From positions 2,046,001 to 2,110,000 of the forward strand of contig NZ_JAATJL010000001.1 of NCBI RefSeq assembly GCF_011927905.1: DNA of 64,000 nucleotides, read 5' to 3'. Below, piece by piece: positions 20,793-32,312 of the stretch. Under the pieces are notes generated by a model. That model did no database searches. It was given only the letters and a program-made list of their open reading frames with translations, and was not told the DNA's origin. This stretch comes from Arthrobacter pigmenti (GTDB taxonomy: Bacteria; Actinomycetota; Actinomycetes; Actinomycetales; Micrococcaceae). Positions within the stretch are counted from its first letter, which is position 1. Every line of letters begins with the position of its first letter. The position numbers and the translations under genes were made by a program.

Positions 20793-21267
20793 GGTCAACC
20801 TCCGTTTGCGAAGCCGACTGATGGTCATACAACTGGTGACGCGCGCCGGCAAAGACTGCTATTTCCACGATCTGCCAAACGACGACAGTTCCGACGGCAG
20901 CTCCAAAGAACCACGAGCGTTCCAGCCAGCTGGGCGCACCTACGAAGAAGAGCACCGCTGCAAACCCGACAACCTTGATTGCATAGGTCACCGCGAACAG
21001 CCCCAGTGCACCAGACGGATTGCTTCGCCCTGCGAAGTGACCAATGAGAAGGCTCACGCCGAAGAACAATGCGACCAGAAGCCAGCCGAAAACCGAGCTC
21101 ATACCGGCGCTGGGACCTACGATGAAGAATGCCGTACCCGCAACCGCAACAAGTGGAACGGCCGTGGAAATGAGGCACCGGACCAGGATACGCAGCCAGA
21201 GAGACTGTGTTGCTTCCGACGCCGAAACAGCAGAGACACCGGCGCGCGAAGCGTCTGGTGTGTTCAT
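20785..21267 (-). CDS. atpI: ATP synthase protein I-like membrane protein
   Basis: A 160-residue membrane protein with four hydrophobic segments (about 28-48, 55-75, 85-105, 115-135). Position as the first gene of the atp operon and the four-helix layout fit the actinobacterial AtpI group, which helps assemble the c-ring. Sequence conservation in this family is low, so the name rests mainly on context. Its stop overlaps the next gene, implying translational coupling. Confidence 0.7.
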   Translation of the reverse strand: MNTPDASRAGVSAVSASEATQSLWLRILVRCLISTAVPLVAVAGTAFFIVGPSAGMSSVFGWLLVALFFGVSLLIGHFAGRSNPSGALGLFAVTYAIKVVGFAAVLFFVGAPSWLERSWFFGAAVGTVVVWQIVEIAVFAGARHQLYDHQSASQTEVDRA

Positions 21268-21380
21268 ACGAGTCCGTCCATCGACAAGGGTAAAGCAAAG
21301 GGAGGTATACCGATGCGATCGATCGGTGTCATCAAATTCTACAGCAGATAGAAATCAACCGGCGTCGATGGTTGCCTAGC
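21268..21380 (-). promoter_or_regulatory. Probable promoter region of the ATP synthase operon
   Basis: A 113-bp gap upstream of atpI. On the minus strand a good -10 candidate TAGAAT is present at about 21341-21346, about 80 bp before the atpI start, but the region 17 bp further upstream matches a -35 box poorly. GGACGG lies 6 nt before the ATG. Confidence 0.4.
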
Positions 21381-22403
21381 CTAATCAGTTCGACGCGCGG
21401 TCGTGATCGCTCCACCTCGCCGTGCCAGAATCTGTGGTGAATAGATGTAGAGAGCCACTACAGCTGCCGCGAATATCGAACACGCTATCGCGAGCGGGGC
21501 AGACGCCGTCGCCAGGACGAAGCCCGCCACACCCACCAGTGCCGAACACACGGTCACCACCAGCGCCGCCTGCACATGGCTCAGACCAACATCCGTAAGG
21601 CGCTGGTATACGTGCTCGCGATGCGAGGCGTACCAGCGCTGCCCCCCCTGTACTCGCCTCAGAAAAGTAATGAAGGTGTCAGCCAGATAGATCAGCACAG
21701 GGGCAAACAGGTACTCAAGGTAAACGCCAGCCAACAAACCTGCCACCGCCATGCCCGCAATGGAGGCACCGAGTAGATAACTGCCGACGTCGCCCAGGAA
21801 AACAAAGCCCCGTCCGAGGTTCCACGGTAGAAATCCGGCGAACGCGGCAGCTACTACGAGCCCTGCGACCGTGAGCCAGAACTGGTCCACGAGGACACCC
21901 GCGAATGAGTAGAACACTCCAACGAGAACACCGTGCAAACCGGATATACCGTTTATTCCGTCCATGAAGTTCGCCGCATTGACATACGCCGCGACAGCCA
22001 GCGCGCCGACCGGTATCCACCAGTAGGACTGGCCGATTGTCCAGCTCAGTGCCGCCGTTCCCACTGCCCCGATGCCCAACTGAAGAACTGCGCGCACGCG
22101 AATGGACAACCCCCGGTAGTCCTCGATCCAGCCGAGAACGGACGCAGACCCAATGATTGCCAGAACAATTGCCACGATGGAGCGGTCCACCGGAACAAGC
22201 CCTGTCAGCAAGGAGAGCACAAGTCCGGCCGCGATGCCCAGGGCTACCGTGATGCCTACCCCGCGAATCACCACGGTGTTGTGGGAGGAACGCTCATTGG
22301 GGATATCCAGCACACCCAGCCTGTGCAACAGCGGCTTCAACGCGATGGGCAGCAGCACGCTGAGCAGCAAGGAAGCTCCCACGACAGCCCAGAGCAGCAT
22401 CAT
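21381..22403 (-). CDS. WecA/TagO-like undecaprenyl-phosphate sugar-1-phosphate transferase
   Basis: A 340-residue, about 11-helix member of the MraY/WecA superfamily, which links a sugar-1-phosphate from UDP-sugar to undecaprenyl phosphate and so starts wall polysaccharide assembly. Visible motifs are IPNERSSH near the N-terminus, GWIEDYRGL, NAANFMDGINGISG, LGDVGSYLLG and the basic loop RVQGGQRWYASHREHVYQRL. The SHREH form of the HxxRH-like loop fits the GlcNAc-1-P (WecA) group rather than MraY. The ATG at 22403 overlaps the preceding stop (ATGA) with AAAGGG upstream. Confidence 0.88.
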   Translation of the reverse strand: MMLLWAVVGASLLLSVLLPIALKPLLHRLGVLDIPNERSSHNTVVIRGVGITVALGIAAGLVLSLLTGLVPVDRSIVAIVLAIIGSASVLGWIEDYRGLSIRVRAVLQLGIGAVGTAALSWTIGQSYWWIPVGALAVAAYVNAANFMDGINGISGLHGVLVGVFYSFAGVLVDQFWLTVAGLVVAAAFAGFLPWNLGRGFVFLGDVGSYLLGASIAGMAVAGLLAGVYLEYLFAPVLIYLADTFITFLRRVQGGQRWYASHREHVYQRLTDVGLSHVQAALVVTVCSALVGVAGFVLATASAPLAIACSIFAAAVVALYIYSPQILARRGGAITTARRTD

Positions 22404-24262
22404 GCACCCTTTTCCGTGGGAGGGTGCATACCGTCCGAGTACTGCTCGATACCACCCTTGACCTTCCAATCACGCAGGTCGAGCATCCCCGGATCCAGCG
22501 CAGCAACCCGCGTGTGGGAGATCTTCGGGTGGAGCGGGCGGGAATCGTCCTCATCGATGCCCACCAGGTCTTCATGGAGCTTTTCCCCTTTTCGGAGCCC
22601 TGTGAACACAATCTCGATGTCCTTCCCGGACATGGCGATCATCCGCTGGGCAACATCCAGGATCTTCACCGGTTCACCCATATCGAGGATGAGCACTTCC
22701 CCGCCCCGGCCGATCGCACCGGCCTGAATCACAAGCTGGCATGCTTCAGGGATGGTCATGAAGAAGCGCGTGACTTCCGGATCCGTCACCGTAATGGGAC
22801 CACCCACCCGTATCTGCTCCGTGAACAGGGGGAGCATCGACCCACGGCTGCCAATGACGTTGCCAAACCGCACGGAGACATACTTCCGTCCCACTGACTG
22901 TGCGTTCCAGGCAGTTAGCTTCTCCGCAACTCGCTTCGAGTGCCCGAGTACGCTTGTGGGGTTAGCCGCCTTGTCCGTCGAGATATTGACAAAATTGCTT
23001 ACGCCTGCCGCCTCCGCCGCGCGGAGCACGTTGAGGGTTCCAAGCACGTTGGTCTTCCATGCCTCTTCCGGATACTGCTCCAGCAGTGAGACATGCTTCA
23101 GGGCGGCAGCATGGAAAACCACTTCGGGCTTCCGATCCACGAAGATGTTGCGCAGTGTTTCTGCTTCCCGGATATCGGCGAGGACAGTGTCCCTCCCTGT
23201 CAACAATCCGCGACCCGTGAGCGATATCTGCGTTGACTGCAGGCCCGTCTCATCCCGATCAAGCATGATGAGTTCCGCAGGGGCGTACTCGGCGATCTGA
23301 CGGCATAACTCAGAGCCGATCGAGCCGCCCGCCCCCGTTACCAGCACCCGGCGCCCAGCGATATATCCCGCCACTTCGTCGGCGTGGATGTCCACCGGAC
23401 GCCTGCCAATAAGGTCTTCGACCGCGACTTCCCGGAAATCCGTCAGCCCATTCTCTCCCCCACCCGCAAGCATCTCCCTCAGCGGTGGCAGTACCAGAAC
23501 CCGGATGTTGAGTCCCGCGACCAGGTCGGATACGCGGCGCACCTGTGCAGCTTCGACATCCGAGAACGCGATTACCAACGCCGTGGCATGCGTTCGATGG
23601 GCAATGTCAGGGAGGTCCTCAAGGCGCCCCAACACCGGAACCGTAGCCAGCCTGAGATGCTTCTTCGCGGGATCGTCGTCAATCAGGCCGACCGGGAAGT
23701 AGGGAGACTCCCGATCCTGCATCATTCGCGTGACAAGGGATTTCCCGAGGAAACCTGCGCCGTAGATGAGGGTGCGCTGGGCGTCGTCGCCCGGCTTGGC
23801 CTTGCTCTCCACGTACATGCGTTTCAGGTACCGGGTGGACGCCATGAACATGCAGGCGAACGGGAAAGCGATAATGCCCACACTGCGGGGAATTTCGAGG
23901 ACGGTCACCAGTGCGACGCTTACCAGCAGCAGGATCACCGAGACTATAACGGTCACGATCACCAGGAGTTTGGCCTCATGGAAGCTCCCGAATGCGTACC
24001 GCCCGCGGTAAAGGGCGAAACTCATACCGATGATCAACTGGGCCACGACCGCCACGGCGCAGAACACCACCACGCCAGGAATATTGACCTGGTTTACAAG
24101 CAGCTCCAGACGCAGGATAAGGGCCAGGAGAATGGCCACGATCCAGGCAAGCGAATCGAAAGCATACTGGGACCAGAGCCACAGCGCCGGCTTGTCCGTT
24201 CTGGCCGCGGAGTCGTCCCGATTCTCACCTGGATCGGAACTCTGGTTATCCGTCTGTGTCAT
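22400..24262 (-). CDS. CapD/FlaA1-like nucleoside-diphosphate-sugar dehydratase/epimerase, membrane form
   Basis: A 620-residue protein from ATG 24262 (AAAGGA 5 nt upstream). Four membrane helices fill residues about 30-150. A first Rossmann fold (IYGAGFLGKS, about 165-275) and a second with VLVTGAGGSIGSELC (about 310) follow; the second is the catalytic extended SDR, with STDKAANPTSVLGHSKR near 430 and RFGNVIGSRGSM. Soluble relatives are UDP-GlcNAc 4,6-dehydratases; the large membrane forms (PglF, WbpM, CapD) make precursors of unusual amino sugars for surface glycans. It is coupled by a 4-bp overlap to the WecA-like gene. Confidence 0.88.
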   Translation of the reverse strand: MTQTDNQSSDPGENRDDSAARTDKPALWLWSQYAFDSLAWIVAILLALILRLELLVNQVNIPGVVVFCAVAVVAQLIIGMSFALYRGRYAFGSFHEAKLLVIVTVIVSVILLLVSVALVTVLEIPRSVGIIAFPFACMFMASTRYLKRMYVESKAKPGDDAQRTLIYGAGFLGKSLVTRMMQDRESPYFPVGLIDDDPAKKHLRLATVPVLGRLEDLPDIAHRTHATALVIAFSDVEAAQVRRVSDLVAGLNIRVLVLPPLREMLAGGGENGLTDFREVAVEDLIGRRPVDIHADEVAGYIAGRRVLVTGAGGSIGSELCRQIAEYAPAELIMLDRDETGLQSTQISLTGRGLLTGRDTVLADIREAETLRNIFVDRKPEVVFHAAALKHVSLLEQYPEEAWKTNVLGTLNVLRAAEAAGVSNFVNISTDKAANPTSVLGHSKRVAEKLTAWNAQSVGRKYVSVRFGNVIGSRGSMLPLFTEQIRVGGPITVTDPEVTRFFMTIPEACQLVIQAGAIGRGGEVLILDMGEPVKILDVAQRMIAMSGKDIEIVFTGLRKGEKLHEDLVGIDEDDSRPLHPKISHTRVAALDPGMLDLRDWKVKGGIEQYSDGMHPPTEKGA

Positions 24263-24410
24263 GGTTCCTTTGAAGGGGGCAGGTAGCGTCGGGTCAGCCG
24301 CCACCGACGGCCAGCGCGGAAGGCACCCGGGCCGTGTAATAGACTTTCCCTACCCGAGAATACTAGCCCCACTGGTCTGCGCTCTTATTGAGCAGGACAA
24401 CGTGAATTCA
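24263..24410. promoter_or_regulatory. Divergent promoter region of the polysaccharide locus
   Basis: 148 bp between the starts of the CapD-like gene (minus) and the first glycosyltransferase (plus). It must hold both promoters. No convincing -35/-10 pair or palindrome stands out. Confidence 0.35.
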
Positions 24411-25352
24411 ATGCCCACCTCAGGGCCGCAGAAAGTTTACGGAAGGACCGTTTTGCAGGAAACCGTGGCTGTAGCGGCAGTGACCTTCGACCGGCCCGGA
24501 GACGTGCAGACACTTCTGGCGGCGCTCTCACACCAGGACCATCCCCTTGTTTCGGTGGCTCTCGTCGACTCGGGGACGCAGGACGTCGCGTCGATCGCTG
24601 CCCACTCGGCAGCGCCTGTAAATTACATCCGTTCAAACAGTAATCTCGGCGGTGCCGGTGGGTTTTCGCTGGCCATCCTGTCCGCGATGGCCAGCGGCGC
24701 GGACTGGATCTGGATCATGGATGATGACGCACATCCGGAGGACACCACCGTGCTCCGCAGTCTCCTGGAAGCCGCGCACACGCGGAACCTCGACGTCGTC
24801 CTGCCCTTGATCGTGGCGCCGGAGGATTCCTCCCGTCTCTCCTTCCCCTTCCGCGTCCAAGGGCGCACAACCCACGATCGGAGCCAGGTTGAGAAGCTCG
24901 GATTTCTTCCCGACATCGGGCAGTTCTTCAACGGCGCATTGATCCGTACCGATGTCTTCTTCCGTGTGGGCCTGCCGGACCTGCGGCTCTTCATCCGTGG
25001 AGATGAGACAGACTTCATGCTCCGGCTCCGGCGCGCACGGATCGCTTTCGGCACAGTCACAACTGTCGCGCTCAGCCACCCGCCGGGGTGGGCGGAACTG
25101 AAGCACGTTCTGGGCGACAGGCTCCATGTGCTCGTACCTGAAACGCCCTTCAAGCGGTTCTACTACTTCCGGAACCGCGGACACCTCACCCGGCGCTACG
25201 GCCGATTACGCTCGTTCGTTGTCGACGCCGTGGGTTATCCGGCGTACTTTCTGCGCCGTGGCGACTTGCGTGGGCTGGCATCGTGGGCACGCACCTACGC
25301 TGCGGGTGTGCGCGGGCGCAACTTCGGACCGCCCTCGGATTTCGGCTTCTGA
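24411..25352 (+). CDS. Family 2 glycosyltransferase, GlfT-like (first of pair)
   Basis: A 313-residue GT-A enzyme. The nucleotide-binding start VAAVTFDRPGDVQTLLAAL, NSNLGGAGGFSLAI, and the metal-binding DDD at 104-106 (WIWIMDDDAHPED) are clear, as is the acceptor-side IRGDETDFMLRL with the catalytic Asp. The RSNSNLGGAGGF pattern is shared with galactofuranosyl- and rhamnosyl-transferases of actinobacterial wall polysaccharides. The start is uncertain: ATG 24411, GTG 24402, or TTG 24453, the last with the best ribosome site (GGAAGGA at 5 nt). It stands 5 bp before the second glycosyltransferase. Confidence 0.85.
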   Translation: MPTSGPQKVYGRTVLQETVAVAAVTFDRPGDVQTLLAALSHQDHPLVSVALVDSGTQDVASIAAHSAAPVNYIRSNSNLGGAGGFSLAILSAMASGADWIWIMDDDAHPEDTTVLRSLLEAAHTRNLDVVLPLIVAPEDSSRLSFPFRVQGRTTHDRSQVEKLGFLPDIGQFFNGALIRTDVFFRVGLPDLRLFIRGDETDFMLRLRRARIAFGTVTTVALSHPPGWAELKHVLGDRLHVLVPETPFKRFYYFRNRGHLTRRYGRLRSFVVDAVGYPAYFLRRGDLRGLASWARTYAAGVRGRNFGPPSDFGF

Positions 25353-25357
25353 GAACC

Positions 25358-26320
25358 GTGCCAGCCAGCCAGCCAGTGACCGTCGTTGTCACCACCTTCA
25401 ACCGCGCCGAGTACCTGAGCCGGCTCCTCGGTTCGCTGGACCGACTTGACCCTGCGCCGGCGGCCATCGTCGTCGTCGATAATGCGAGTACCGACACCAC
25501 GGACGACGTGCTGGCGGCTGCCTCCCAGTCGCTGTCCATCCCGCTGACCGTGCACCGGCTGGTGACCAATGCGGGCGGATCCGGCGGATTTTCAGCGGGT
25601 GTGGAGCGCGCCCTCACCGAGGGTGCGCAGTGGCTGTGGCTGATGGACGACGACGTCGAGGCCCTGCCCGGCGCACTCAACGCCTTCGCACCATGGATGG
25701 GCGAGTACCGGTGCCTGCACGGCCGGCGATGGGACCACACCGGCGAACCCTTCTTCTGGCAACACCGGTTCAACGCTTTCCTCGGCGTCCATTTCCCGGT
25801 GCACGGGAACGTCTTCGCGAAATCGCCGGTGTTCCGGACCAATGTGGGCTGCTTCGAGGGCATGCTTGTCCATGCCGACGCTGTGCGGACCGTCGGGCTA
25901 CCCGATCCCCGGTTCTTCATCAACGGTGATGACACCACTTACGGCTGGCTCATTGCGCAGCGCGAGCCCGTGGTCTACATCGACAGCTTCGTCCTGCGGA
26001 AGGCACGCCCCCAAAAGCAGATCGATCTCGGCGTTCGCCACCTGAATGACTCAAGCAACCTCGCCCGCTACTGCGGAATGCGAAACCGTGGCCATCTCGC
26101 GCGGTACCTCAAGGTGAACGGTCGTTTCAACAGGTTTGGTTTTGCGCTGGGCACCGCTCTGACGACTGCCAAGGAAGTGCTTCGATTGGCAGCTGTGGAA
26201 CGCACGCTCACCGGACTGGGCTCCCTCTGGAACGGATGGCGGGAATCGCGGCGTATCCTGCACGACCCCGAGTGGGCCCCCATGCCCGCGCTGAACCCAT
26301 CCCGGAAGGATGCCGAATGA
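25358..26320 (+). CDS. Family 2 glycosyltransferase, GlfT-like (second of pair)
   Basis: A 320-residue GT-A enzyme from GTG 25358. Motifs: VTVVVTTFNRAEYL, VVDNASTD, TNAGGSGGFSAG, the DDD at 97-99 (WLWLMDDDVEA), and FINGDDTTYGWLI as catalytic acidic segment. It is paralogous to the gene just upstream, sharing the NxGGxGGFS and WxMDDD signatures. Tandem GlfT1/GlfT2-like pairs in actinobacteria build alternating polysaccharide chains, so the two may add successive residues to one glycan. The stop overlaps the next start (ATGA). Confidence 0.86.
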   Translation: MPASQPVTVVVTTFNRAEYLSRLLGSLDRLDPAPAAIVVVDNASTDTTDDVLAAASQSLSIPLTVHRLVTNAGGSGGFSAGVERALTEGAQWLWLMDDDVEALPGALNAFAPWMGEYRCLHGRRWDHTGEPFFWQHRFNAFLGVHFPVHGNVFAKSPVFRTNVGCFEGMLVHADAVRTVGLPDPRFFINGDDTTYGWLIAQREPVVYIDSFVLRKARPQKQIDLGVRHLNDSSNLARYCGMRNRGHLARYLKVNGRFNRFGFALGTALTTAKEVLRLAAVERTLTGLGSLWNGWRESRRILHDPEWAPMPALNPSRKDAE

Positions 26321-27252
26321 GTTGGTCCGTGATCGGAGGAACCGGCTTCGTCGGATCGGCTGTGGTTCGCGCCCTCGCCGACGCCGGGATTGCCGCCGGC
26401 GCCGTGCATGCGCCAAGGGTGCGCTCCGAGGCCGGCACACCAGCCGAGCTTCTCCGGGAAGCCGGGCGTCTGGAGGACGTCGTCGCGCGTCTCGCCGATG
26501 AACTCCAGGGCAGCACTGTAGTGGTGAATGCTGCGGGGGCCGCGACGCCGCGCAGCATCGAATCACCCGAACTCACGGGTGCCAACGCACTGCTTCCGGT
26601 CCTCGTGGCCCGGGCCTGCGCTACAGCCGGCGTGCAACGATTGGTACACCTCAGCAGTGCCGCAGTCCAGGGCCATCGTCCTGTCCTCGACGAGACCACC
26701 GAAACCGCACCCTTCTCCCCCTACTCCCGCAGCAAGGCCCTCGGAGAGCAGGCCCTCTGCTTCCTTGAGCATGTTGCTTTGGGCATCGTCATTATCCGCG
26801 CCACTTCAGTACAGGGCCCGGAACGGCCAACGACGACGGCGCTGGCCCGCCTGGCTGCCTCTCCCCTGGCTTCGGTCGCCTCACCCGGGACCGCGCCCAG
26901 CCCGGTCACGTCGGTGGATTCCCTGGCCGAGCTTGTTCGCGCTGCAGGATCACACCCGGGTCCTATGCCGCAGATCGTGTTACAACCTTGGGAAGGGATG
27001 ACGGTACGGACAGTGCTGGAGGCGGCCGGAGGTACACCCCTGGTCCTGCCTGCCGGTTTGTGCCGCCTGATCCTGCGGGCGGGCTACGCAATTTCAGGGC
27101 TGCTCCGCGAACGGCTGCACGGCTCGATCCGGAGGGTTGAACTCATGTGGTTCGGCCAGGATCAGGTGGCCGGCTGGACCGCGGAGGCCGACATCCGCCT
27201 CTCCGGAAGGGTCAGTTCGGTCCTCGAGGCGGCCGGAGCGCGTCGGCGGTAG
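26317..27252 (+). CDS. NAD-dependent epimerase/dehydratase family protein
   Basis: A 311-residue extended SDR. The cofactor loop GGTGFVGS is at residues 7-14, NAAGAATPRS and HLSSAAVQGHRP follow, and the catalytic YSRSK (Tyr-x-x-x-Lys) is in FSPYSRSKALGE. It should act on a nucleotide sugar or glycan precursor for the adjacent transferases; the exact reaction is unknown. ATG 26317 overlaps the previous stop and has GGAAGGA upstream. Its 3' end overlaps that of the Sua5-like gene on the other strand by 41 bp. Confidence 0.82.
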   Translation: MSWSVIGGTGFVGSAVVRALADAGIAAGAVHAPRVRSEAGTPAELLREAGRLEDVVARLADELQGSTVVVNAAGAATPRSIESPELTGANALLPVLVARACATAGVQRLVHLSSAAVQGHRPVLDETTETAPFSPYSRSKALGEQALCFLEHVALGIVIIRATSVQGPERPTTTALARLAASPLASVASPGTAPSPVTSVDSLAELVRAAGSHPGPMPQIVLQPWEGMTVRTVLEAAGGTPLVLPAGLCRLILRAGYAISGLLRERLHGSIRRVELMWFGQDQVAGWTAEADIRLSGRVSSVLEAAGARRR

Positions 27253-28054
27253 GCTCCTGGTCCGCCGCTTCGTTGTTCACGCCTGGTTCGTCCGAGGCAT
27301 CGCTCGGGGCGGGTGCAGCGTCGTCCTGAAACTTCGCGTCGGCGTAGGTGCCTTCGGCACCTTCTTGCTTGTCGTCGTCGTTGTCCTCCGCTTCACTCCC
27401 CGCCAGGGTGATCTCCGGAACCACCTCGCGCAACTCTTCCAGCGTGATGGTTCCCTGCCGCACCACGACCGGCACAGGTCCCGTTGCGTCCACGATGGTG
27501 GAGGATCCAGCGTCTGCTGACCTCTCGCCATCCTCAAGGTAAACCTCAACGGAATCGCCAAGCTGCTTATACGCATCGGCCGCTGTGATCGCTGCGGGCT
27601 GGCCGGTCCGGTTCGCCGAGGACACGGCGAGCGGGCCGGTCAGGATGAGTAGATCGAGCGCTATGCGGTCATCGGGCATCCGGAGGGCGACCGTGCCGTA
27701 AGTATCTCCCAGGTCCCACGTAAGCGACGGCTGCGCATGGAAAATGAGGGTGAGGCCGCCCGGCCAGAACGCCTCTGCGAGCCTGCGCGCCTCCACGCTG
27801 ATGTCGGCTGCCAACCCGTCCATGGTCTGCTGCCGTGGAATGAGCACCGGCGGCGGCATGCTCCGCCCGCGTCCCTTCGATGCAAGAAGCGTGGCAACTG
27901 CCTGGGGCGCGAAAGCATCCGCGGCAATCCCATACACGGTATCCGTGGGAATCACGACGCACTGCTTGGCGGCGAGAGCCCGCTGCGCGCGGGCAATTCC
28001 CTCACTGCGTTCGGTGGGATCGGAACAATCGAAAGTGGCACTCACGCCAGACAT
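27212..28054 (-). CDS. L-threonylcarbamoyladenylate synthase (Sua5/YwlC/TsaC)
   Basis: Makes threonylcarbamoyl-AMP for the t6A37 modification of ANN-decoding tRNAs. From ATG 28054 it has 280 residues. The YrdC domain (about 15-215) has VVIPTDTVYGIAADAF, ASKGRGRSMPPPVLI and PLAVSSANRTGQPA. After about residue 218 comes a 60-residue acidic, Ala/Pro/Asp-rich tail that does not look like the Sua5 domain and seems disordered. It lies 7 bp after prmC, a usual neighbour. AAAGG immediately precedes the ATG. Confidence 0.9.
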   Translation of the reverse strand: MSGVSATFDCSDPTERSEGIARAQRALAAKQCVVIPTDTVYGIAADAFAPQAVATLLASKGRGRSMPPPVLIPRQQTMDGLAADISVEARRLAEAFWPGGLTLIFHAQPSLTWDLGDTYGTVALRMPDDRIALDLLILTGPLAVSSANRTGQPAAITAADAYKQLGDSVEVYLEDGERSADAGSSTIVDATGPVPVVVRQGTITLEELREVVPEITLAGSEAEDNDDDKQEGAEGTYADAKFQDDAAPAPSDASDEPGVNNEAADQEPTADALRPPRGPN

Positions 28055-28061
28055 CCTTTCA

Positions 28062-28922
28062 CTACGAACCTTCACTTGGCACATCGGCGCGCACAGCGGA
28101 GGTAGCACGGTCACGTCCGGAGAGATCCTGATGCGTGCGTACGTCTCTCCACGCCGGGTCTGCGCTGAGGATGCGTTTCAGCGACCCCGCCTGTACCTCA
28201 GCGTGTTCCATCACGAAGTAGCCGCCCGCCCGCAGCAGCCGCGCAGCAGCCGTCGACGCCGCAAGCGGCAGGCGCAGGCCGTCCGCGCTGCCGCCGTACA
28301 GCGCAAGTTCCGGATCATGGTCAGCGACCTCCGGGTCGCGGGGAACTGATTCGGTAGGAATGTAAGGCGGATTGGAGACGACGACGTCGAACGTGCCGTT
28401 GTGCCCGGAGAGCGCTACCGCGAAATCATCCTGAACGAGGGTGACGCCAAGGGGACCTAGGTTGCGTGCGGCCCATGCGCATGCGAGTTCGCTCAGTTCA
28501 ACTGCGAAGACCTCCGCGCCGGAGACCTCTTGGGCGATCGAACCGGCAATTGCACCCGATCCAGTGCCCAGATCCGCAACCCGGACCGGGTCCAAAGCGG
28601 ACGCAGCGTTGATTGCGAGCTGGGCAACAATCTCGGTTTCCGGACGCGGTATGAAGACGCCCGGTCCCACGGCCAATTCGAGCCTACGGAAGTGGGCGAC
28701 GCCGGTGATGTGCTGGAGCGGCACGCGCTGCGCCCGCTCGGCCACCAGATCAGCGAAACCCACCGGTACCGCAGCGCCGGTCAGGGCAAGGGCACGAACC
28801 CGTCCGGCACTCTCACCGAGCAGGTGCGCGGCAAGAAGTTCGGCGTCAACCCGCGGGCTCGGTACCCCGGCCGCTGCCAGTTCCGACGTAGCCTCTCCCA
28901 GCGCATGGGCCAGCGATTCCAT
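28062..28922 (-). CDS. prmC: Peptide chain release factor N5-glutamine methyltransferase
   Basis: PrmC (HemK) methylates the GGQ glutamine of release factors, and its substrate RF1 is encoded immediately upstream (11-bp gap). The 286-residue protein has the SAM-binding ADLGTGSGAIAGSIA and the diagnostic NPPYIPTESVP motif, plus FIPRPETEIV. The N-terminal helical substrate-binding domain (1-75) is present. Confidence 0.94.
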   Translation of the reverse strand: MESLAHALGEATSELAAAGVPSPRVDAELLAAHLLGESAGRVRALALTGAAVPVGFADLVAERAQRVPLQHITGVAHFRRLELAVGPGVFIPRPETEIVAQLAINAASALDPVRVADLGTGSGAIAGSIAQEVSGAEVFAVELSELACAWAARNLGPLGVTLVQDDFAVALSGHNGTFDVVVSNPPYIPTESVPRDPEVADHDPELALYGGSADGLRLPLAASTAAARLLRAGGYFVMEHAEVQAGSLKRILSADPAWRDVRTHQDLSGRDRATSAVRADVPSEGS

Positions 28923-28933
28923 GATCGAACCGG

Positions 28934-30010
28934 TCAGGCGTCGTCGCCGATAGCAGCCAGTCGGGTCTGCTCGTCCATCTCAATGGCAGACTGCACCACC
29001 GGCTCAAGCTCACCATTCATGACTGCGTCGAGGTTGTAGGCCTTGTAGCCGGTGCGGTGATCCGCAACCCTGTTCTCGGGGAAGTTGTAGGTCCGGATGC
29101 GCTCTGAGCGGTCCATGGTGCGCACCTGGGACTTGCGGATGTCAGAGTTTGCGGCGTCAATTTCTTCCTGCTTGGCAGCCAGGATGCGCGAGCGCAGCAC
29201 GCGCATCGCTGCTTCACGGTTCTGCAGCTGGGACTTCTCGTTCTGCATGGCGACGACAATGCCGGTGGGCAGGTGGGTGATGCGAACGGCGGAGTCTGTG
29301 GTGTTCACCGACTGCCCGCCCGGGCCCGAGGAGCGGTAGACATCGATCTTGAGGTCGTTCTGGCTGATCTCGACCTCTTCGGGCTCGTCCACCTCGGGCA
29401 GTACCAGGACCCCGGCGGCGGAGGTATGGATGCGCCCCTGCGACTCGGTGACGGGTACTCGTTGCACACGGTGCACACCGCCTTCGAACTTGAGCCGGGC
29501 ATAGACACCCTCAGCAGGATCATTCGACGAGCCCTTGATGGCCATCTGAACATCCTTGTAACCGCCGAGATCGGACTCCGTCGCGGAAATGATCTCAGTC
29601 TTCCAACCGCGGGATTCGGCATACCTCGTGTACATCCGCAGCAGGTCTCCGGCAAACAAGGCAGCTTCGTCGCCGCCTTCGCCACCCTTGACCTCAATGA
29701 TGACGTTGCGTGCATCGTTCGGATCGCGCGGGATAAGTAACCGGCGAAGCCGTTCCTGAGCAGTGGCCAACTGCTCCTCGAGAACCGGTATCTCAGCAGC
29801 GAACTCAGGGTCGTCAGCCATTTCCCGCGCAGCTTCGAGATCGTCCTGAAGACTGTTCCAGCGCGTGTGCGCCTCAACGATGCCACTCAGCTCAGCGTAG
29901 CGCCGCCCCAATTTCCTCGCGAGTCCCTGGTCAGCGTGTACGGCGGGGTCCGACAGCCGGAGCTGAAGGTCGGCATGCTCATCGAGCAGACCCTGAATGG
30001 ACTCAAACAT
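28934..30010 (-). CDS. prfA: Peptide chain release factor 1
   Basis: RF1 ends translation at UAA and UAG. From ATG 30010 it has 358 residues, the normal length. The GGQ catalytic loop is [10 protein letters not shown] and the stop-codon recognition region includes [18 protein letters not shown]. The ATG has only a weak ribosome site; the frame is open upstream, but the homologous start is [12 protein letters not shown]. It lies 175 bp after rho. Confidence 0.95.
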   Translation of the reverse strand: MFESIQGLLDEHADLQLRLSDPAVHADQGLARKLGRRYAELSGIVEAHTRWNSLQDDLEAAREMADDPEFAAEIPVLEEQLATAQERLRRLLIPRDPNDARNVIIEVKGGEGGDEAALFAGDLLRMYTRYAESRGWKTEIISATESDLGGYKDVQMAIKGSSNDPAEGVYARLKFEGGVHRVQRVPVTESQGRIHTSAAGVLVLPEVDEPEEVEISQNDLKIDVYRSSGPGGQSVNTTDSAVRITHLPTGIVVAMQNEKSQLQNREAAMRVLRSRILAAKQEEIDAANSDIRKSQVRTMDRSERIRTYNFPENRVADHRTGYKAYNLDAVMNGELEPVVQSAIEMDEQTRLAAIGDDA

Positions 30011-30131
30011 CGTGGTCACTGCTTTCTTCATCAATCGAGCGGGCAGAAATAACGTCGATTCGGCGAAACGATGATTATTTGCGCCCACTCGATGCGGGTG
30101 GGAACTCTTAACCGGGAAAGCCGCCCGGATC

Positions 30132-30164
30132 GTGCCGACCACCGCGCAATGGCGGGGTCGGCAC
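30132..30164 (-). terminator. Hairpin downstream of rho
   Basis: GTGCCGACC and GGTCGGCAC, with partly pairing inner bases, form a stem-loop 20 bp after the rho stop, in the 175-bp gap before prfA. No U-run follows, so it may be an attenuator or stability element rather than a full terminator. Confidence 0.45.
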
Positions 30165-30185
30165 AATTCGAGCGGCTGTCCTCAG

Positions 30186-32312
<2,127 letters not shown>

